Shown here piece after piece: positions 48,777 through 58,122 of a DNA stretch of 64,000 nt. Made by a program: the position numbers and the translations under genes. The first letter of the stretch is position 1. Each line of letters begins with the position of its first letter. The DNA is from Pseudomonas purpurea. Its GTDB lineage: Bacteria > Pseudomonadota > Gammaproteobacteria > Pseudomonadales > Pseudomonadaceae. The notes under the pieces are model-generated. The model was not told the origin of the DNA and did no database searches. It was given only the letters and a program-made list of their open reading frames with translations. The stretch spans positions 3,860,001-3,924,000 of the forward strand of contig NZ_CP150918.1 in NCBI RefSeq assembly GCF_039908635.1, read 5' to 3'.

Positions 48777-49934
48777 ATGATCTTCACCCAGGAACACGAA
48801 GAACTGCGCCGTACCATCCGTAATTTTGTCGACCGCGAAATCAATCCGTACGTCGATGAATGGGAAAAGGCCGGGCGCTTTCCCATTCACGAGATCTTCC
48901 GCAAGGCCGGCGAGCTGGGCCTGCTGGGCATCTCCAAACCGGAAAAGTTCGGCGGCATGGGCCTCGACTACAGCTATTCGATTGTCGCCGCCGAAGAGTT
49001 CGGCACCATCCATTGCGGCGGCATCCCGATGTCGATCGGTGTCCAGACCGACATGTGCACCCCGGCGCTGGCGCGATTCGGTTCCGATGAGCTGCGTGAA
49101 GAGTTCTTGCGCCCGGCGATCAGCGGTGAATGGGTCGGCTGCATCGGCGTCTCGGAGGTCGGCGCGGGGTCTGACGTCGCCGGGCTGAAAACCACGGCGC
49201 GCAAGGACGGCGACGACTACGTAATCAACGGCAGCAAGATGTGGATCACCAACTCGCCAAGCGCCGACTTCATCTGCCTGCTGGCCAACACTTCGGACGA
49301 CAAGGCGCACATCAACAAGTCGCTGATCATCGTGCCGATGAACAGCCCCGGCATCAGCCTCGGCTCGCACCTGGACAAGCTCGGCATGCGCAGCTCGGAA
49401 ACCGCCCAGGTGTTTTTCGACAACGTGCGCGTGCCACAGCGCAACCGCATCGGCCATGAAGGCGCCGGCTTCATGATGCAAATGCTGCAATTTCAGGAAG
49501 AGCGGCTGTTCGGCGCGGCGAACATGATCAAGGGCCTTGAGTACTGCGTCGACAGCACCATCGAGTACTGCAAGGAACGCCAGACCTTCGGCAACGCGTT
49601 GATCGACAATCAGGTGATCCACTTCCGCCTCGCTGAACTGTCCACCGAGATCGAATGCCTGCGGGCGCTGGTCTACCAGGCGACCGAGCAATACGTCAAA
49701 GGCCAGGACGTCACGCGCCTGGCGTCCATGGCCAAACTCAAGGCCGGACGGCTGGGCCGGGAAGTCAGCGACAGTTGCCTGCAATATTGGGGCGGCATGG
49801 GTTTCATGTGGGACAACCCGGTAGCCCGCGCTTACCGCGATGTGCGACTGGTGTCGATTGGCGGCGGCGCCGACGAAATCATGCTGGGGATCATCTGCAA
49901 ACTGATGGGCATCCTGCCGGGGAAAAAGAAATGA
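48777..49934 (+). CDS. atuD: Citronellyl-CoA dehydrogenase AtuD
   Basis: A 385-residue acyl-CoA dehydrogenase: FTQEHEELRRTIRNFVDREI, CIGVSEVGAGSDVAGLKTTA (FAD/substrate loop), WITNSPSADFICLLANT, LGMRSSETAQVFFDNVRVP, and CLQYWGGMGFMWDNPVARAYRDVRLVSIGGGADEIML (C-terminal FAD contacts). AtuD oxidises citronellyl-CoA to cis-geranyl-CoA, the substrate of AtuC/AtuF. Its stop overlaps the atuE start (ATGA). GGGAGA precedes the ATG. Confidence 0.93.
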   Translation: MIFTQEHEELRRTIRNFVDREINPYVDEWEKAGRFPIHEIFRKAGELGLLGISKPEKFGGMGLDYSYSIVAAEEFGTIHCGGIPMSIGVQTDMCTPALARFGSDELREEFLRPAISGEWVGCIGVSEVGAGSDVAGLKTTARKDGDDYVINGSKMWITNSPSADFICLLANTSDDKAHINKSLIIVPMNSPGISLGSHLDKLGMRSSETAQVFFDNVRVPQRNRIGHEGAGFMMQMLQFQEERLFGAANMIKGLEYCVDSTIEYCKERQTFGNALIDNQVIHFRLAELSTEIECLRALVYQATEQYVKGQDVTRLASMAKLKAGRLGREVSDSCLQYWGGMGFMWDNPVARAYRDVRLVSIGGGADEIMLGIICKLMGILPGKKK

Positions 49935-50728
49935 ACAGCCTGCCTGCTTGCGAAACCCTGTTGCTGGAAACCCACAACGGCGTTCTGCACATCACCCTGA
50001 ACCGCCCGGACAGCCGCAACGCCATGAGCTTGCAGATGGTTGCCGAGTTACGCGCCGTGTTGGCGGCGGTGCGCGATGACCGAAGCATCCGGGCATTGGT
50101 GCTCGGCGGTGCCGGTGGGCATTTTTGCGCGGGCGGCGATGTGAAAGACATGGCCAATGCCCGGGCTCAAGGACCCGAGGCTTACCGCGAACTGAACCGC
50201 ACCTTCGGCGCCCTGCTCGAAGAAGCCCAACATGCGCCGCAAGTACTGATCACGGTGCTGCAAGGCGCGGTGCTCGGTGGCGGATTCGGCTTGGCCTGTG
50301 TCAGCGATATCGCCCTGGCAGAACACAACGCTCAGTTCGGTTTGCCGGAAACCAGCCTCGGCGTGTTGCCGGCGCAAATCGCGCCGTTCGTGGTCCAGCG
50401 CATTGGCCTGACTCAGGCCCGGCGCCTGGCCCTGACCGCAGCGCGTTTTGACGGGCATGAAGCGCGGCGCCTGGGGCTGGTGCATTTTGTCGAACACGAC
50501 CCACAGGCCCTGGCCGAACGCCTGGATGGAGTGCTCGCCCATGTTATGTGTTGCGCGCCCGGCGCCAATGCCGCGACCAAAGCCTTGTTGCTGGCCAGTG
50601 CCGAACAGCCTCTGGGACCGCTGCTGGACCAGGCAGCCGAGTGGTTCAGCGAAGCGGTGACAGGCGCGGAAGGCGTCGAAGGGACGATGGCGTTTGTGCA
50701 AAAACGCAAACCGGGGTGGGCGCCTTAA
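49931..50728 (+). CDS. atuE: Isohexenyl-glutaconyl-CoA hydratase AtuE
   Basis: A 265-residue crotonase-fold enzyme: LHITLNRPDSRNAMSLQMV, the oxyanion-hole segment GAGGHFCAGGDVKDMANA, the second oxyanion strand VLQGAVLGGGFGLACVSDIALA, and FGLPETSLGVLPAQIAPFV. It hydrates isohexenyl-glutaconyl-CoA, the product of geranyl-CoA carboxylase. It is translationally coupled to atuD. Confidence 0.92.
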   Translation: MNSLPACETLLLETHNGVLHITLNRPDSRNAMSLQMVAELRAVLAAVRDDRSIRALVLGGAGGHFCAGGDVKDMANARAQGPEAYRELNRTFGALLEEAQHAPQVLITVLQGAVLGGGFGLACVSDIALAEHNAQFGLPETSLGVLPAQIAPFVVQRIGLTQARRLALTAARFDGHEARRLGLVHFVEHDPQALAERLDGVLAHVMCCAPGANAATKALLLASAEQPLGPLLDQAAEWFSEAVTGAEGVEGTMAFVQKRKPGWAP

Positions 50729-50731
50729 AAG

Positions 50732-50810
50732 CATCGCGAGCAATCGAGCGTCGACCGGCCCTCCCCCACAGTTGAAATGCAATCCAATGTGGGAGCGGGC
50801 TTGCTCGCGA
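50732..50810. repeat. REP element with a degenerate inverted partner
   Basis: A good REP, GTGGGAGCGGGCTTGCTCGC, begins at 50789. An inverted, degraded copy (CATCGCGAGCAATCGAGCG ... CTCCCCCACAG) covers 50734-50771. The pair fills most of the 123-base gap between atuE and atuF. Confidence 0.8.
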
Positions 50811-50851
50811 AGAGGCCCTCAAAAACACCGCACAACACCAAGGATCACATC

Positions 50852-52813
50852 ATGCCCACCCTGCGCAAAATCCTCATCGCCAACCGCGGTGAAATCGCCT
50901 GCCGCATCCAGCGCACGGCTCAGGCCCTGGGCTACCGCACCGTGGCGGTGTTCAGCGACGCCGACGTCGGTGCCCTGCATGTGCGCATGGCCGATGAGGC
51001 AGTCAACATCGGCCCCGCTGCGGTTCAACAGTCCTACCTCAACAGCGCCGCGATCATTGACGCGGCGCTACGCACCGGGGCCGATGCCATCCATCCCGGC
51101 TACGGCTTTCTCTCGGAAAACGCCGAGTTCGCCACGGCCTGCGCCCGGGCCGGCCTGACCTTCATCGGCCCAAGCCCCGAAGCCATTGAACTGATGGGCA
51201 GCAAACGCCTGTCGAAAATCGCCATGCTTGCCGCCGGTGTGCCGTGCATTGGTGGCTACCAGGGCGCCGAACAGGACGATGCCACCCTGAGCCGCGAGGC
51301 CGAACGCCTCGGCTATCCGCTGATGATCAAGGCCAGCGCCGGTGGCGGTGGACGCGGCATGCGGCTCGTGCACTCCGCCAGCGAGCTGCCTGAACAGCTC
51401 CGTACCGCCCGCTCCGAAGCCTTGCACGCCTTTGGCAGCGACGAGCTGATTCTCGAGCAAGCGCTGATCGACCCGCGCCACGTCGAAATCCAGCTGTTCG
51501 GCGACCAGCACGGGCACCTGATCTACCTCGGCGAGCGCGACTGTTCGATCCAGCGCCGCCACCAGAAAGTCATCGAAGAAGCGCCCTGCCCGGTCATGAC
51601 GGCCCAATTGCGCCAAGCCATGGGCGAAGCGGCGTTGAAGGCCGGCCGCGCAGTCAACTATGTGGGCGCGGGGACCGTGGAGTTCCTGCTCGATTCACGG
51701 GGGCAGTTCTACTTTCTGGAGATGAACACCCGCTTGCAGGTCGAGCACCCGGTCACCGAACTGATCACCGGCCTGGACCTGGTGGCCTGGCAACTGGACG
51801 TCGCGGCCGGGTTGCCATTGCCGCTGCGCCAGGACCAGGTCCAGCTCAACGGGCATGCCATCGAAGTGCGTTTGTACGCCGAGGACCCAGCGCAAGGCTT
51901 TTTGCCCCAGACCGGCCGCGTGACTTGCTGGGAACCGGCCTTGCAGGACGGTGTGCGGATCGACCACGGGTTACTGGAAGGCCAATCGGTCAGCCCGTTT
52001 TACGACCCAATGCTCGGCAAAATCATTGCCCACGGCGCCACGCGTGAAGAGGCCCGGCGCAAGTTGCTGCGCGCCGTCGAAGACAGCGTGTTGCTGGGTT
52101 TGCAGAGCAATCAGCGGCTGCTGGCAGGCCTGCTTGAGCACCCGCAATTCATCGCCGGGGATTTCAGCACCGGGTTCATTGCCCGGTACTTTGCCGATCA
52201 CCCCAGCCTGCACCCGCAAATACCCACGCCTACTGAACTGGCCATTGCCGCCGCCCTCTTCTATCAGCAGGCAGCCCAGGCCCACCCAACGGCACTGGCC
52301 GGTTGGCGCAACAACGCCAGCGTGCCGCTGCGCCAGCACCTTGGCCGTGGCGATGATCGCTGGAGCAGCGAATTGACCGCCCACCCCGATGGGCACCTGC
52401 GAATTGAAGTGGCCGGGCAAACCCTGCAACTCAAGTCGCTGCAACTGGACGACCGCCACGCCACGCTGGAGATCAACGGTATCTGCCGACGTTACGCCTA
52501 CCACCTCGACGCCGGGCAGCTATGGTTGTTCACCCGTCCCGGCGGTCTGCTGCTGGAAGACCAGACCCAGGCGCCGGTCGCCGCCCAGGCCAGCCTGCAC
52601 GGCGGCACCCTCAAAGCGCCGATGGATGGCGCCATCGTCCAGGTGCTGGTCCGCGAAGGCAGCCAGGTCAGCAAAGGCCAACTGCTGGTGGTACTCGAAG
52701 CGATGAAAATGGAGCATCCGCTCAAGGCCGGTATTGACGGTGTGATCAAACGCTTGCAGGTCGGCGCAGGCGATCAGGTGAAAAACCGCCAGATTCTCCT
52801 GGAGGTTGAATAA
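50852..52813 (+). CDS. atuF: Geranyl-CoA carboxylase alpha (biotin) subunit AtuF
   Basis: A 653-residue protein: biotin carboxylase domain first (ILIANRGEIACRIQRTAQAL, IHPGYGFLSENAEFA, MIKASAGGGGRGMRLV, ERDCSIQRRHQKVIEEAPCP, FLEMNTRLQVEHPVTELITG), a linker, then a biotinyl domain with VVLEAMKMEHPLKAG (biotin lysine near residue 620). With AtuC it forms geranyl-CoA carboxylase. ATG 50852 is chosen for its AAGGA site and family start. Separated from atuE by a REP pair but same strand; probably the last gene of the operon. Confidence 0.93.
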   Translation: MPTLRKILIANRGEIACRIQRTAQALGYRTVAVFSDADVGALHVRMADEAVNIGPAAVQQSYLNSAAIIDAALRTGADAIHPGYGFLSENAEFATACARAGLTFIGPSPEAIELMGSKRLSKIAMLAAGVPCIGGYQGAEQDDATLSREAERLGYPLMIKASAGGGGRGMRLVHSASELPEQLRTARSEALHAFGSDELILEQALIDPRHVEIQLFGDQHGHLIYLGERDCSIQRRHQKVIEEAPCPVMTAQLRQAMGEAALKAGRAVNYVGAGTVEFLLDSRGQFYFLEMNTRLQVEHPVTELITGLDLVAWQLDVAAGLPLPLRQDQVQLNGHAIEVRLYAEDPAQGFLPQTGRVTCWEPALQDGVRIDHGLLEGQSVSPFYDPMLGKIIAHGATREEARRKLLRAVEDSVLLGLQSNQRLLAGLLEHPQFIAGDFSTGFIARYFADHPSLHPQIPTPTELAIAAALFYQQAAQAHPTALAGWRNNASVPLRQHLGRGDDRWSSELTAHPDGHLRIEVAGQTLQLKSLQLDDRHATLEINGICRRYAYHLDAGQLWLFTRPGGLLLEDQTQAPVAAQASLHGGTLKAPMDGAIVQVLVREGSQVSKGQLLVVLEAMKMEHPLKAGIDGVIKRLQVGAGDQVKNRQILLEVE

Positions 52814-52883
52814 GCCGCTAGGCGGATTCGCCGGGTTTGGCTACGCTCAGCCTCATTGAGAGGTGCAAATCAGGAAAGCGGCG

Positions 52884-53441
52884 ATGCCCCACTGGCTGGT
52901 AATTGATCTGGAAGCCACAACCGATGAAGGCGGCTGGCCAGTGGCCGAGATGGAAATCATCGAAATCGGCGCCACACTGGTCAACCGTGAAGGCCGCGAG
53001 CAGGACCACTTTCAGCGCTTCGTTCGCCCCCTGCGACGACCGCTGTTGACACCGTTTTGCCGAGAACTGACGCGCATCACCCAGGCCAGCATCGACACGG
53101 CCCAGCCGTTGACCGACGTCTGGGCGTCGTTCGAGCGCTGGCTCGCGCAACATCAGCCACGCCTTGAAGGCTGGGCCAGTTGGGGAGATTACGACCGCAA
53201 GCAACTGGAACAGGAATGGCAACGCCATGCCCTGCACAGTGCCTTGAACCACGTCCCGCACATGAACCTCAAGCAACGATTCGCCAAGGCCCGCAGGCTA
53301 GAGCGGCCGCTGGGGCTCAATGGCGCGCTGCAATTGGCCGGCATGCAATTCAACGGTCAGCAGCACCGGGCTCTTGAAGATGCCCGTAATACAGCGCGCC
53401 TGTTGCCGCTGATTCTTCCGGTTCACAGAGGTGACGACTGA
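52884..53441 (+). CDS. DEDDh exonuclease (KapD/ERI1-like)
   Basis: A 185-residue exonuclease domain: [14 protein letters not shown] (metal-binding Asp and Glu), [27 protein letters not shown], and the final [14 protein letters not shown] (His and Asp). This is the DEDDh pattern; relatives trim 3' ends of RNA or DNA. The ribosome site AGGAAAG is present. It stands between atuF and ppnP with short gaps; a link to terpene use is not implied. Confidence 0.88.
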   Translation: MPHWLVIDLEATTDEGGWPVAEMEIIEIGATLVNREGREQDHFQRFVRPLRRPLLTPFCRELTRITQASIDTAQPLTDVWASFERWLAQHQPRLEGWASWGDYDRKQLEQEWQRHALHSALNHVPHMNLKQRFAKARRLERPLGLNGALQLAGMQFNGQQHRALEDARNTARLLPLILPVHRGDD

Positions 53442-53494
53442 AAGCCCCTTGTGCATACTGGCCGGCCTTTTTAGCCCATTTCGAGGAATCGCCC

Positions 53495-53779
53495 ATGTTT
53501 AAAGTCAACGAGTACTTCGACGGCACCGTCAAATCGATTGCCTTCGGCACCGCTGAAGGTCCGGCCACGATTGGTGTCATGGCACCGGGCGAATACGAAT
53601 TCGGCACCAGCCAGCGTGAAATCATGCACGTGGTCTCCGGCGCCCTGACCGTCAAACTGCCTGACAGCAGCGACTGGGAAACCTTCGCCGCCGGCAGCCA
53701 GTTCAATGTGCCTGCCAACAGCAAGTTCCAGCTCAAGGTTGCCGTCGATACCGCTTACCTGTGCGAATACCGCGGCTAA
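53495..53779 (+). CDS. ppnP: Pyrimidine/purine nucleoside phosphorylase PpnP
   Basis: A 94-residue cupin-fold protein of the YaiE/DUF1255 family: [51 protein letters not shown], and [13 protein letters not shown]. It cleaves a broad set of nucleosides with phosphate. Full family length. Followed by a strong terminator. Confidence 0.93.
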   Translation: MFKVNEYFDGTVKSIAFGTAEGPATIGVMAPGEYEFGTSQREIMHVVSGALTVKLPDSSDWETFAAGSQFNVPANSKFQLKVAVDTAYLCEYRG

Positions 53780-53794
53780 GGGTTTCACCGATGC

Positions 53795-53830
53795 AAAAAA
53801 ATGCCCGTGTCCATGGACACGGGCATTTTT
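53795..53830. terminator. Bidirectional intrinsic terminator between ppnP and the MOSC gene
   Basis: AAAAAATGCCCGTGTCC pairs with GGACACGGGCATTTTT, a 16-pair stem with only AT between the arms, A-run on one side and T-run on the other. Confidence 0.93.
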
Positions 53831-53850
53831 CGTTCAGGCATACGCCTGGT

Positions 53851-54657
53851 TCATTCGAGAATCGTCACCGGCATGCCGACTTCGAGGCGGCCATTGCTGT
53901 CGTTCACCAGGTTCTGGCCAAACATCGCGCCATCCTCTTGCGCCCGGTACTGCTGCAACGTGGCCAGGGGTTCGCGGTCTTCACTGCGCTCGCCAGTCTG
54001 CGGGTCGATGGTGGTCAGGATACAGCGTGAGCAGGGTTTGACGACACGGAACTCGACATCGCCAATCCGCACCCGCTTCCAGCCATCCTCGGCAAACGCG
54101 GTGCTGCCTTCAATGACCAGATTGGGCCGAAACCGCAACATTTCCAACGGCCGACCCACTCGCTGCGACAAGTCCTCAAGGGACGCCTGACCGATCAGCA
54201 ACAATGGAAAACCGTCGGCAAACGCCACTTTATCGTCGTCTTTGCCATAACCGGCCTGAGTGGTTCGGGCCAGCGCCTCGGGCACTTGCACCAGACGCGT
54301 CGGTTTGCCAATGAACTGGCTGACCCACGCCCCTGCCGCGTCACCCGCGTCGGGTACGCGCAAGGTGTCACGCCAGATGGTCACGCCGCGCAGTTGCGCA
54401 TCGGCGGCGGGCAACGCCACGTCAATCGGCCCGTGGCCCGGCGCGCTGAGCGTCAGGCCGCCTGCGGCGTTCCACAGCGCCGACAACTGACTCATCTGCG
54501 CCACCGCACGTTGCGTCAGGAAACGCCCGCTGGCCTCATCCACCAGCATCCAGCGTCGATCCCCGTCCAGCCCCAACCGGTCAAGATTGACCTGCTGCAA
54601 GGTTTCACCCTTGCCCGACTTCAACGGGTATCGATACAGCGCACTCAGACGCAACAT
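53851..54657 (-). CDS. MOSC-domain protein (YcbX-like)
   Basis: A 268-residue protein with an N-terminal MOSC beta-barrel (LSALYRYPLKSGKGETLQQV, DRRWMLVDEASGRFLTQR) and the MOSC core ending in VVKPCSRCILTTIDPQTGE, whose cysteine is expected to ligate molybdenum cofactor. YcbX-type enzymes reduce N-hydroxylated compounds. No ferredoxin domain is fused here, unlike E. coli YcbX. The start at 54657 gives the conserved MLRLSALYRYPLKS; a longer frame lacks support. Confidence 0.88.
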   Translation of the reverse strand: MLRLSALYRYPLKSGKGETLQQVNLDRLGLDGDRRWMLVDEASGRFLTQRAVAQMSQLSALWNAAGGLTLSAPGHGPIDVALPAADAQLRGVTIWRDTLRVPDAGDAAGAWVSQFIGKPTRLVQVPEALARTTQAGYGKDDDKVAFADGFPLLLIGQASLEDLSQRVGRPLEMLRFRPNLVIEGSTAFAEDGWKRVRIGDVEFRVVKPCSRCILTTIDPQTGERSEDREPLATLQQYRAQEDGAMFGQNLVNDSNGRLEVGMPVTILE

Positions 54658-54759
54658 GGCCAGCTCCCTGGTGGGCAAAAAACGCCACGATATACGAGCC
54701 GGCCGACGAATCAAAGAAGCACCTGATGGGCAAGTCTGATACCGGCCTCAGGCGTCCCG

Positions 54760-55695
54760 TCAGGCCGGGACTTCGTCGAGCATCAAACGCTGGCGCACCA
54801 CATCGACCAGTTTGTCCGGCTGGAATTTGGAGAGGAAGTTGTCGCAGCCGACCTTCTTCACCATCGAGTCGTTGAAGCTGCCGGACAGCGAAGTGTGCAG
54901 CACCACGTAGAGTCCGCGCAGGCGTGGGTCGTTGCGAATTTCGGTGGTCAGGCGATAGCCGTCCATTTCCGGCATTTCCGCGTCGGTGAAGATCATCAGC
55001 AGCTTGTCGGTCATGACCACGCCGGTATCGGCCCAGGCCTTGAGCATGTTCAGCGCTTTCAGACCGTCGCTGGCGATGTGCATTTTCACCCCGAGCTGAC
55101 CCAGGGTGTCGCGCAGTTGGGACAGGGCCACATTGGAGTCGTCCACCAGCAGCACTTCGCGACCACGGGCGCGTTCCAGCACCGGATCGTCGAGTTTGTC
55201 GCGGGACACCTTGGCGTTGTACGGAACGATCTCGGCCAGGACCTTCTCGACGTCGATGATTTCCACCAGTTGATCGTCGACCTTGCTGATGGCCGTCAGG
55301 TAATGCTGGCGACCGGCGCTGGTCGGTGGCGGCAGAATCGCTTCCCAGTTCATGTTGACGATGCGGTCGACACCGCCCACCAGAAACGCCTGCACCGACC
55401 GGTTGTACTCGGTCACGATGATGGTGCTGGTAGGGCTGGGCACCAGCGGACGCATGCCGATGGCCTGGGACAGGTCGATCACCGGCAAGGTCTGGCCGCG
55501 CAGGTTCACCACGCCGCACACGAACGGGTGACGCTGCGGCATCAGGGTCAACTTTGGCAGTTGCAGGACTTCCTGCACCTTGAAGACGTTGATCGCGAAC
55601 AGCTGCCGTCCCGCCAGGCGAAACATGAGAATTTCCAGGCGATTCTCACCCACCAGCTGCGTGCGTTGATCTACCGTGTCGAGAATGCCGGCCAT
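54760..55695 (-). CDS. cheV: Chemotaxis coupling/receiver protein CheV
   Basis: A 311-residue protein with an N-terminal CheW domain (LEILMFRLAGRQLFAINVFKVQEV, CGVVNLRGQTLPVIDL) and a C-terminal receiver (EVLLVDDSNVALSQLRDTL, phospho-Asp in LMIFTDAEMPEMDGYRL, Lys in FLSKFQPDKL). It links chemoreceptors to CheA and can take phosphate. It stands alone, away from the main che cluster, as is common for pseudomonads with several CheV. The start at 55695 is set by AGGAG just upstream. Confidence 0.94.
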   Translation of the reverse strand: MAGILDTVDQRTQLVGENRLEILMFRLAGRQLFAINVFKVQEVLQLPKLTLMPQRHPFVCGVVNLRGQTLPVIDLSQAIGMRPLVPSPTSTIIVTEYNRSVQAFLVGGVDRIVNMNWEAILPPPTSAGRQHYLTAISKVDDQLVEIIDVEKVLAEIVPYNAKVSRDKLDDPVLERARGREVLLVDDSNVALSQLRDTLGQLGVKMHIASDGLKALNMLKAWADTGVVMTDKLLMIFTDAEMPEMDGYRLTTEIRNDPRLRGLYVVLHTSLSGSFNDSMVKKVGCDNFLSKFQPDKLVDVVRQRLMLDEVPA

Positions 55696-56266
55696 TAATG
55701 ACTCCTGGGCTTGTTCTGATGAATTCACTAATAGAAGTTATCGGCGGTGATCGCCGGACCTTGACCCTCATACAAAATGCCACGCAAAGGCATTGATGTC
55801 ACATTAACATCATGGTTTACTGGCCACGTCATTTCATCAGCTGCATCCCCTCGTTGCGCGACCTCTGTCGCAGCACAAGGTTCCTCTGTGTAAGGGATTC
55901 CCCTACCCACAATCAGGTCCAACCTGATGTTCGCAATATCCAATAGCCATTAATGTGACGCCATTCTCATTGCATGAATGGAGTCAGGCTTTTGTTTGTA
56001 CTCGCAGGATCGTGGCCAGGCGCCTTCCCAAGCCTACCAGCCTCCGCAATTCAAGCCTTGCGGCTGGCCATTCACGGCTTGCTCGATACAGGCTGCGCAC
56101 ACTCGCTCGCCACTTCCGGCCCTGCGCGCACTGCAAACAAACTGCATCACGCCTCTTTGACCCTCGCGAACTCCCGCGAAACCATCCGGTCAACCCTCGG
56201 CGCTGCCTCAGGGTCACTCGCCACACGCGACATTCCCTCACCCGACATGACGTTGCGGAGAAAAGC
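55696..56266. other. 571-base gap between divergent cheV and the next gene
   Basis: No gene with convincing codon use or ribosome site. Open frames here (for example a TTG-started 71-codon frame at 55728-55943 minus and the long N-terminal extension of the next gene) lack support. The gap should hold both divergent promoters; I do not see a clear one. Confidence 0.5.
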
Positions 56267-56737
56267 ATGCTGAAAGACGGTAATGACTGGCAGCACAGAC
56301 TTCCCGGGTTCCTGCTCGAGGCCGAAACATTACTGGCCAAATCCGAAGAGTGCCTGTGTCATCTGCAACTCATCAGCAACGACAAGGACGCCGTCGATTG
56401 CCTGCTGAGTACGTTACTCAAGCTTGCCAGCAAGGCAGATGCACTGGCATTGCGGGCCGTATCCGAATTCTCGCGGCATATTCATGGCCTGCTGAGCCAT
56501 GCGCCGCCCCAGATGGACCTGCATGAAGAGGCACTGGGTGCCTTGAAGGACTGCTTCACACTGATGGCCTGGCAACTTGAGCTGATTGACCCAAACACAG
56601 GCCAACTGAGCCTGGACGAAAGCGAGCAAACCTCGCTGATCGAAGCCTTTGCTTCTCAGGTCGGGCTGAACCAGCCCCGGTTGCCGTCCCCCTCGCGATC
56701 ATTCACCCGGCATAGCTTTTCACTGCGACAAGCCTGA
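56267..56737 (+). CDS. Uncharacterised small helical protein
   Basis: A 156-residue, mostly helical, soluble and acidic protein: LPGFLLEAETLLAKSEECLCHLQ, AVDCLLSTLLKLASKADALAL, HEEALGALKDCFTLMAWQLEL. The arrangement of helices recalls histidine-phosphotransfer (Hpt) proteins, but I see no HxxKG phosphorylation motif. Position beside cheV may hint at signalling. The start at 56267 is chosen because GGAGAAAA precedes the ATG; a 104-codon upstream extension has poor composition. Confidence 0.65.
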   Translation: MLKDGNDWQHRLPGFLLEAETLLAKSEECLCHLQLISNDKDAVDCLLSTLLKLASKADALALRAVSEFSRHIHGLLSHAPPQMDLHEEALGALKDCFTLMAWQLELIDPNTGQLSLDESEQTSLIEAFASQVGLNQPRLPSPSRSFTRHSFSLRQA

Positions 56738-57228
56738 GTTGTGCAACTCGACAGCCAAGATCGAATGCGATCTCAGGACAATGGGCCTTGCGTTGAACCG
56801 GTCGTAATTGAATACCTCATATCCAATAGCGACAGCTTTGAATTAACTGGTAACTAATAATTTCCCCTCAGTATCCGGCAAATTATGCATTGCAAAAACA
56901 GGGACATTTTCCAAAAACACTTTGCTCATGATGACGATAAACATAGAAACCGAAAAACTGGAACCCGCGTCCAAACTGCTACTCATTTCCTGACTCTTAG
57001 GACATATATACCGAGCGCGACCAACGGTATCTTAAGTGGTAGTATGCCGCCTGTTAGTTGATGCACTTAGTGGCACCGTGATTTCAGATTGCACATCCCA
57101 AGCATTCGATTCCGGTAAAAATCTGCACGTGACTCAGGCCAACTATTCAAATCACCGTTTTCCAGACAGAGACCTGTCAGTTGCCAGACCGGTCTACCCG
57201 CAGCGAACACCCATTGGCTCCATCCGCT
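56738..57228. other. 491-base AT-rich gap before the NarL-type two-component pair
   Basis: Noticeably more AT-rich than its surroundings in 56800-57070 (runs such as TTAACTGGTAACTAATAATTT). No coding frame is convincing. It could hold the promoter of the kinase gene or a small RNA; neither can be shown from sequence alone. Confidence 0.4.
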
Positions 57229-58122
57229 ATGTACGCCAGCCTCAAGTCCTTCGCCACCTGGCCACCCTCCCGAAAAAAAGCACGTCAGTTCACGCTGTTG
57301 CTGTGCACCCTTTCGGCACTCGGTTGCTTGCTGGCCTATTGCATGACCCGCCAATTACCATTGGTGCTTGTGCTGGTGAATCTGGCGGCAATGATCTGCG
57401 TCTGGATTCAATATTTACGCTCGGGTAAATCCATCAAGTTCCAGCCTCAGGAACTGGCCGATCGCTTGCTTGAAGTCCAGGAGAACGAACGTCATCGCCT
57501 CAGCCGCGAGCTGCACGACGACATCGGTCAACTGCTGACCGCCGCCAAACTTCAAAGCGAATGGCTGAAACGACGCCTGCCCGACGACTTGCAGGGCCAG
57601 TGTTCCGTTCTGTGCGAAATCCTCGAAGAAACACTCACCAAAGTTCGCGATGTGTCGGCCATTCTCAATCCCCGACAGTTGGCGAGCCTGGGGCTTGAAG
57701 CCAGTTTGCGCGCGCACATGCTCAAGACGCTGGCCAATACGCCAGTGCACTGGAGCCTGGAATGCAAGCAGCGGCTGGCCGGGATTCCCGAAGAGATGGC
57801 CGTGGCGGCATTTCGTATCACGCAAGAAGCCATCACCAACATCCTTCGCCATGCCCAGGCTCAAAACCTGCTGGTCCAACTCCAGCGCCTGCCTCAAGGG
57901 TTGACGTTGTTCATCAGCGACGACGGCCAGGGGTTTTTCCCGGCGGCCAATCCCGGCCAGGAAGGTCAGCGGGGCATGGCAGGTATGTCAGAACGGATCG
58001 ATCAACTGGGCGGGACCTTGACCGTGACCAGCGAACCCGGCAAAGGTACACAAATCGAAGCACTCTTCCCCTGGGCGCCCCGGGCTCGCGAACGAGCCAG
58101 TACGAATAAGGTTTTACATTGA
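57229..58122 (+). CDS. NarX/DegS-type sensor histidine kinase
   Basis: A 297-residue kinase with two membrane helices near the N-terminus (FTLLLCTLSALGCLLAYCM and LPLVLVLVNLAAMICVWI) and only a few residues between them, so it has no large periplasmic sensor. The HisKA_3 box is NERHRLSRELHDDIGQLLTA (phospho-His near residue 99). The ATPase motifs are EAITNILRHAQA and ISDDGQGF. It pairs with the LuxR-type regulator that follows. The start at ATG 57229; the preceding TTG frame adds an unlikely tail. The stop overlaps the regulator's start. Confidence 0.88.
   Translation: MYASLKSFATWPPSRKKARQFTLLLCTLSALGCLLAYCMTRQLPLVLVLVNLAAMICVWIQYLRSGKSIKFQPQELADRLLEVQENERHRLSRELHDDIGQLLTAAKLQSEWLKRRLPDDLQGQCSVLCEILEETLTKVRDVSAILNPRQLASLGLEASLRAHMLKTLANTPVHWSLECKQRLAGIPEEMAVAAFRITQEAITNILRHAQAQNLLVQLQRLPQGLTLFISDDGQGFFPAANPGQEGQRGMAGMSERIDQLGGTLTVTSEPGKGTQIEALFPWAPRARERASTNKVLH

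Noticed and set aside
55728..55943. Minus-strand 71-codon frame upstream of cheV
   Set aside because: It would need a TTG start without ribosome site and shows no recognisable composition or motif.
55955..56266. N-terminal extension of the small helical protein at 56267
   Set aside because: The extension is Arg/Pro-rich and unlike the rest; a good ribosome site precedes the ATG at 56267.
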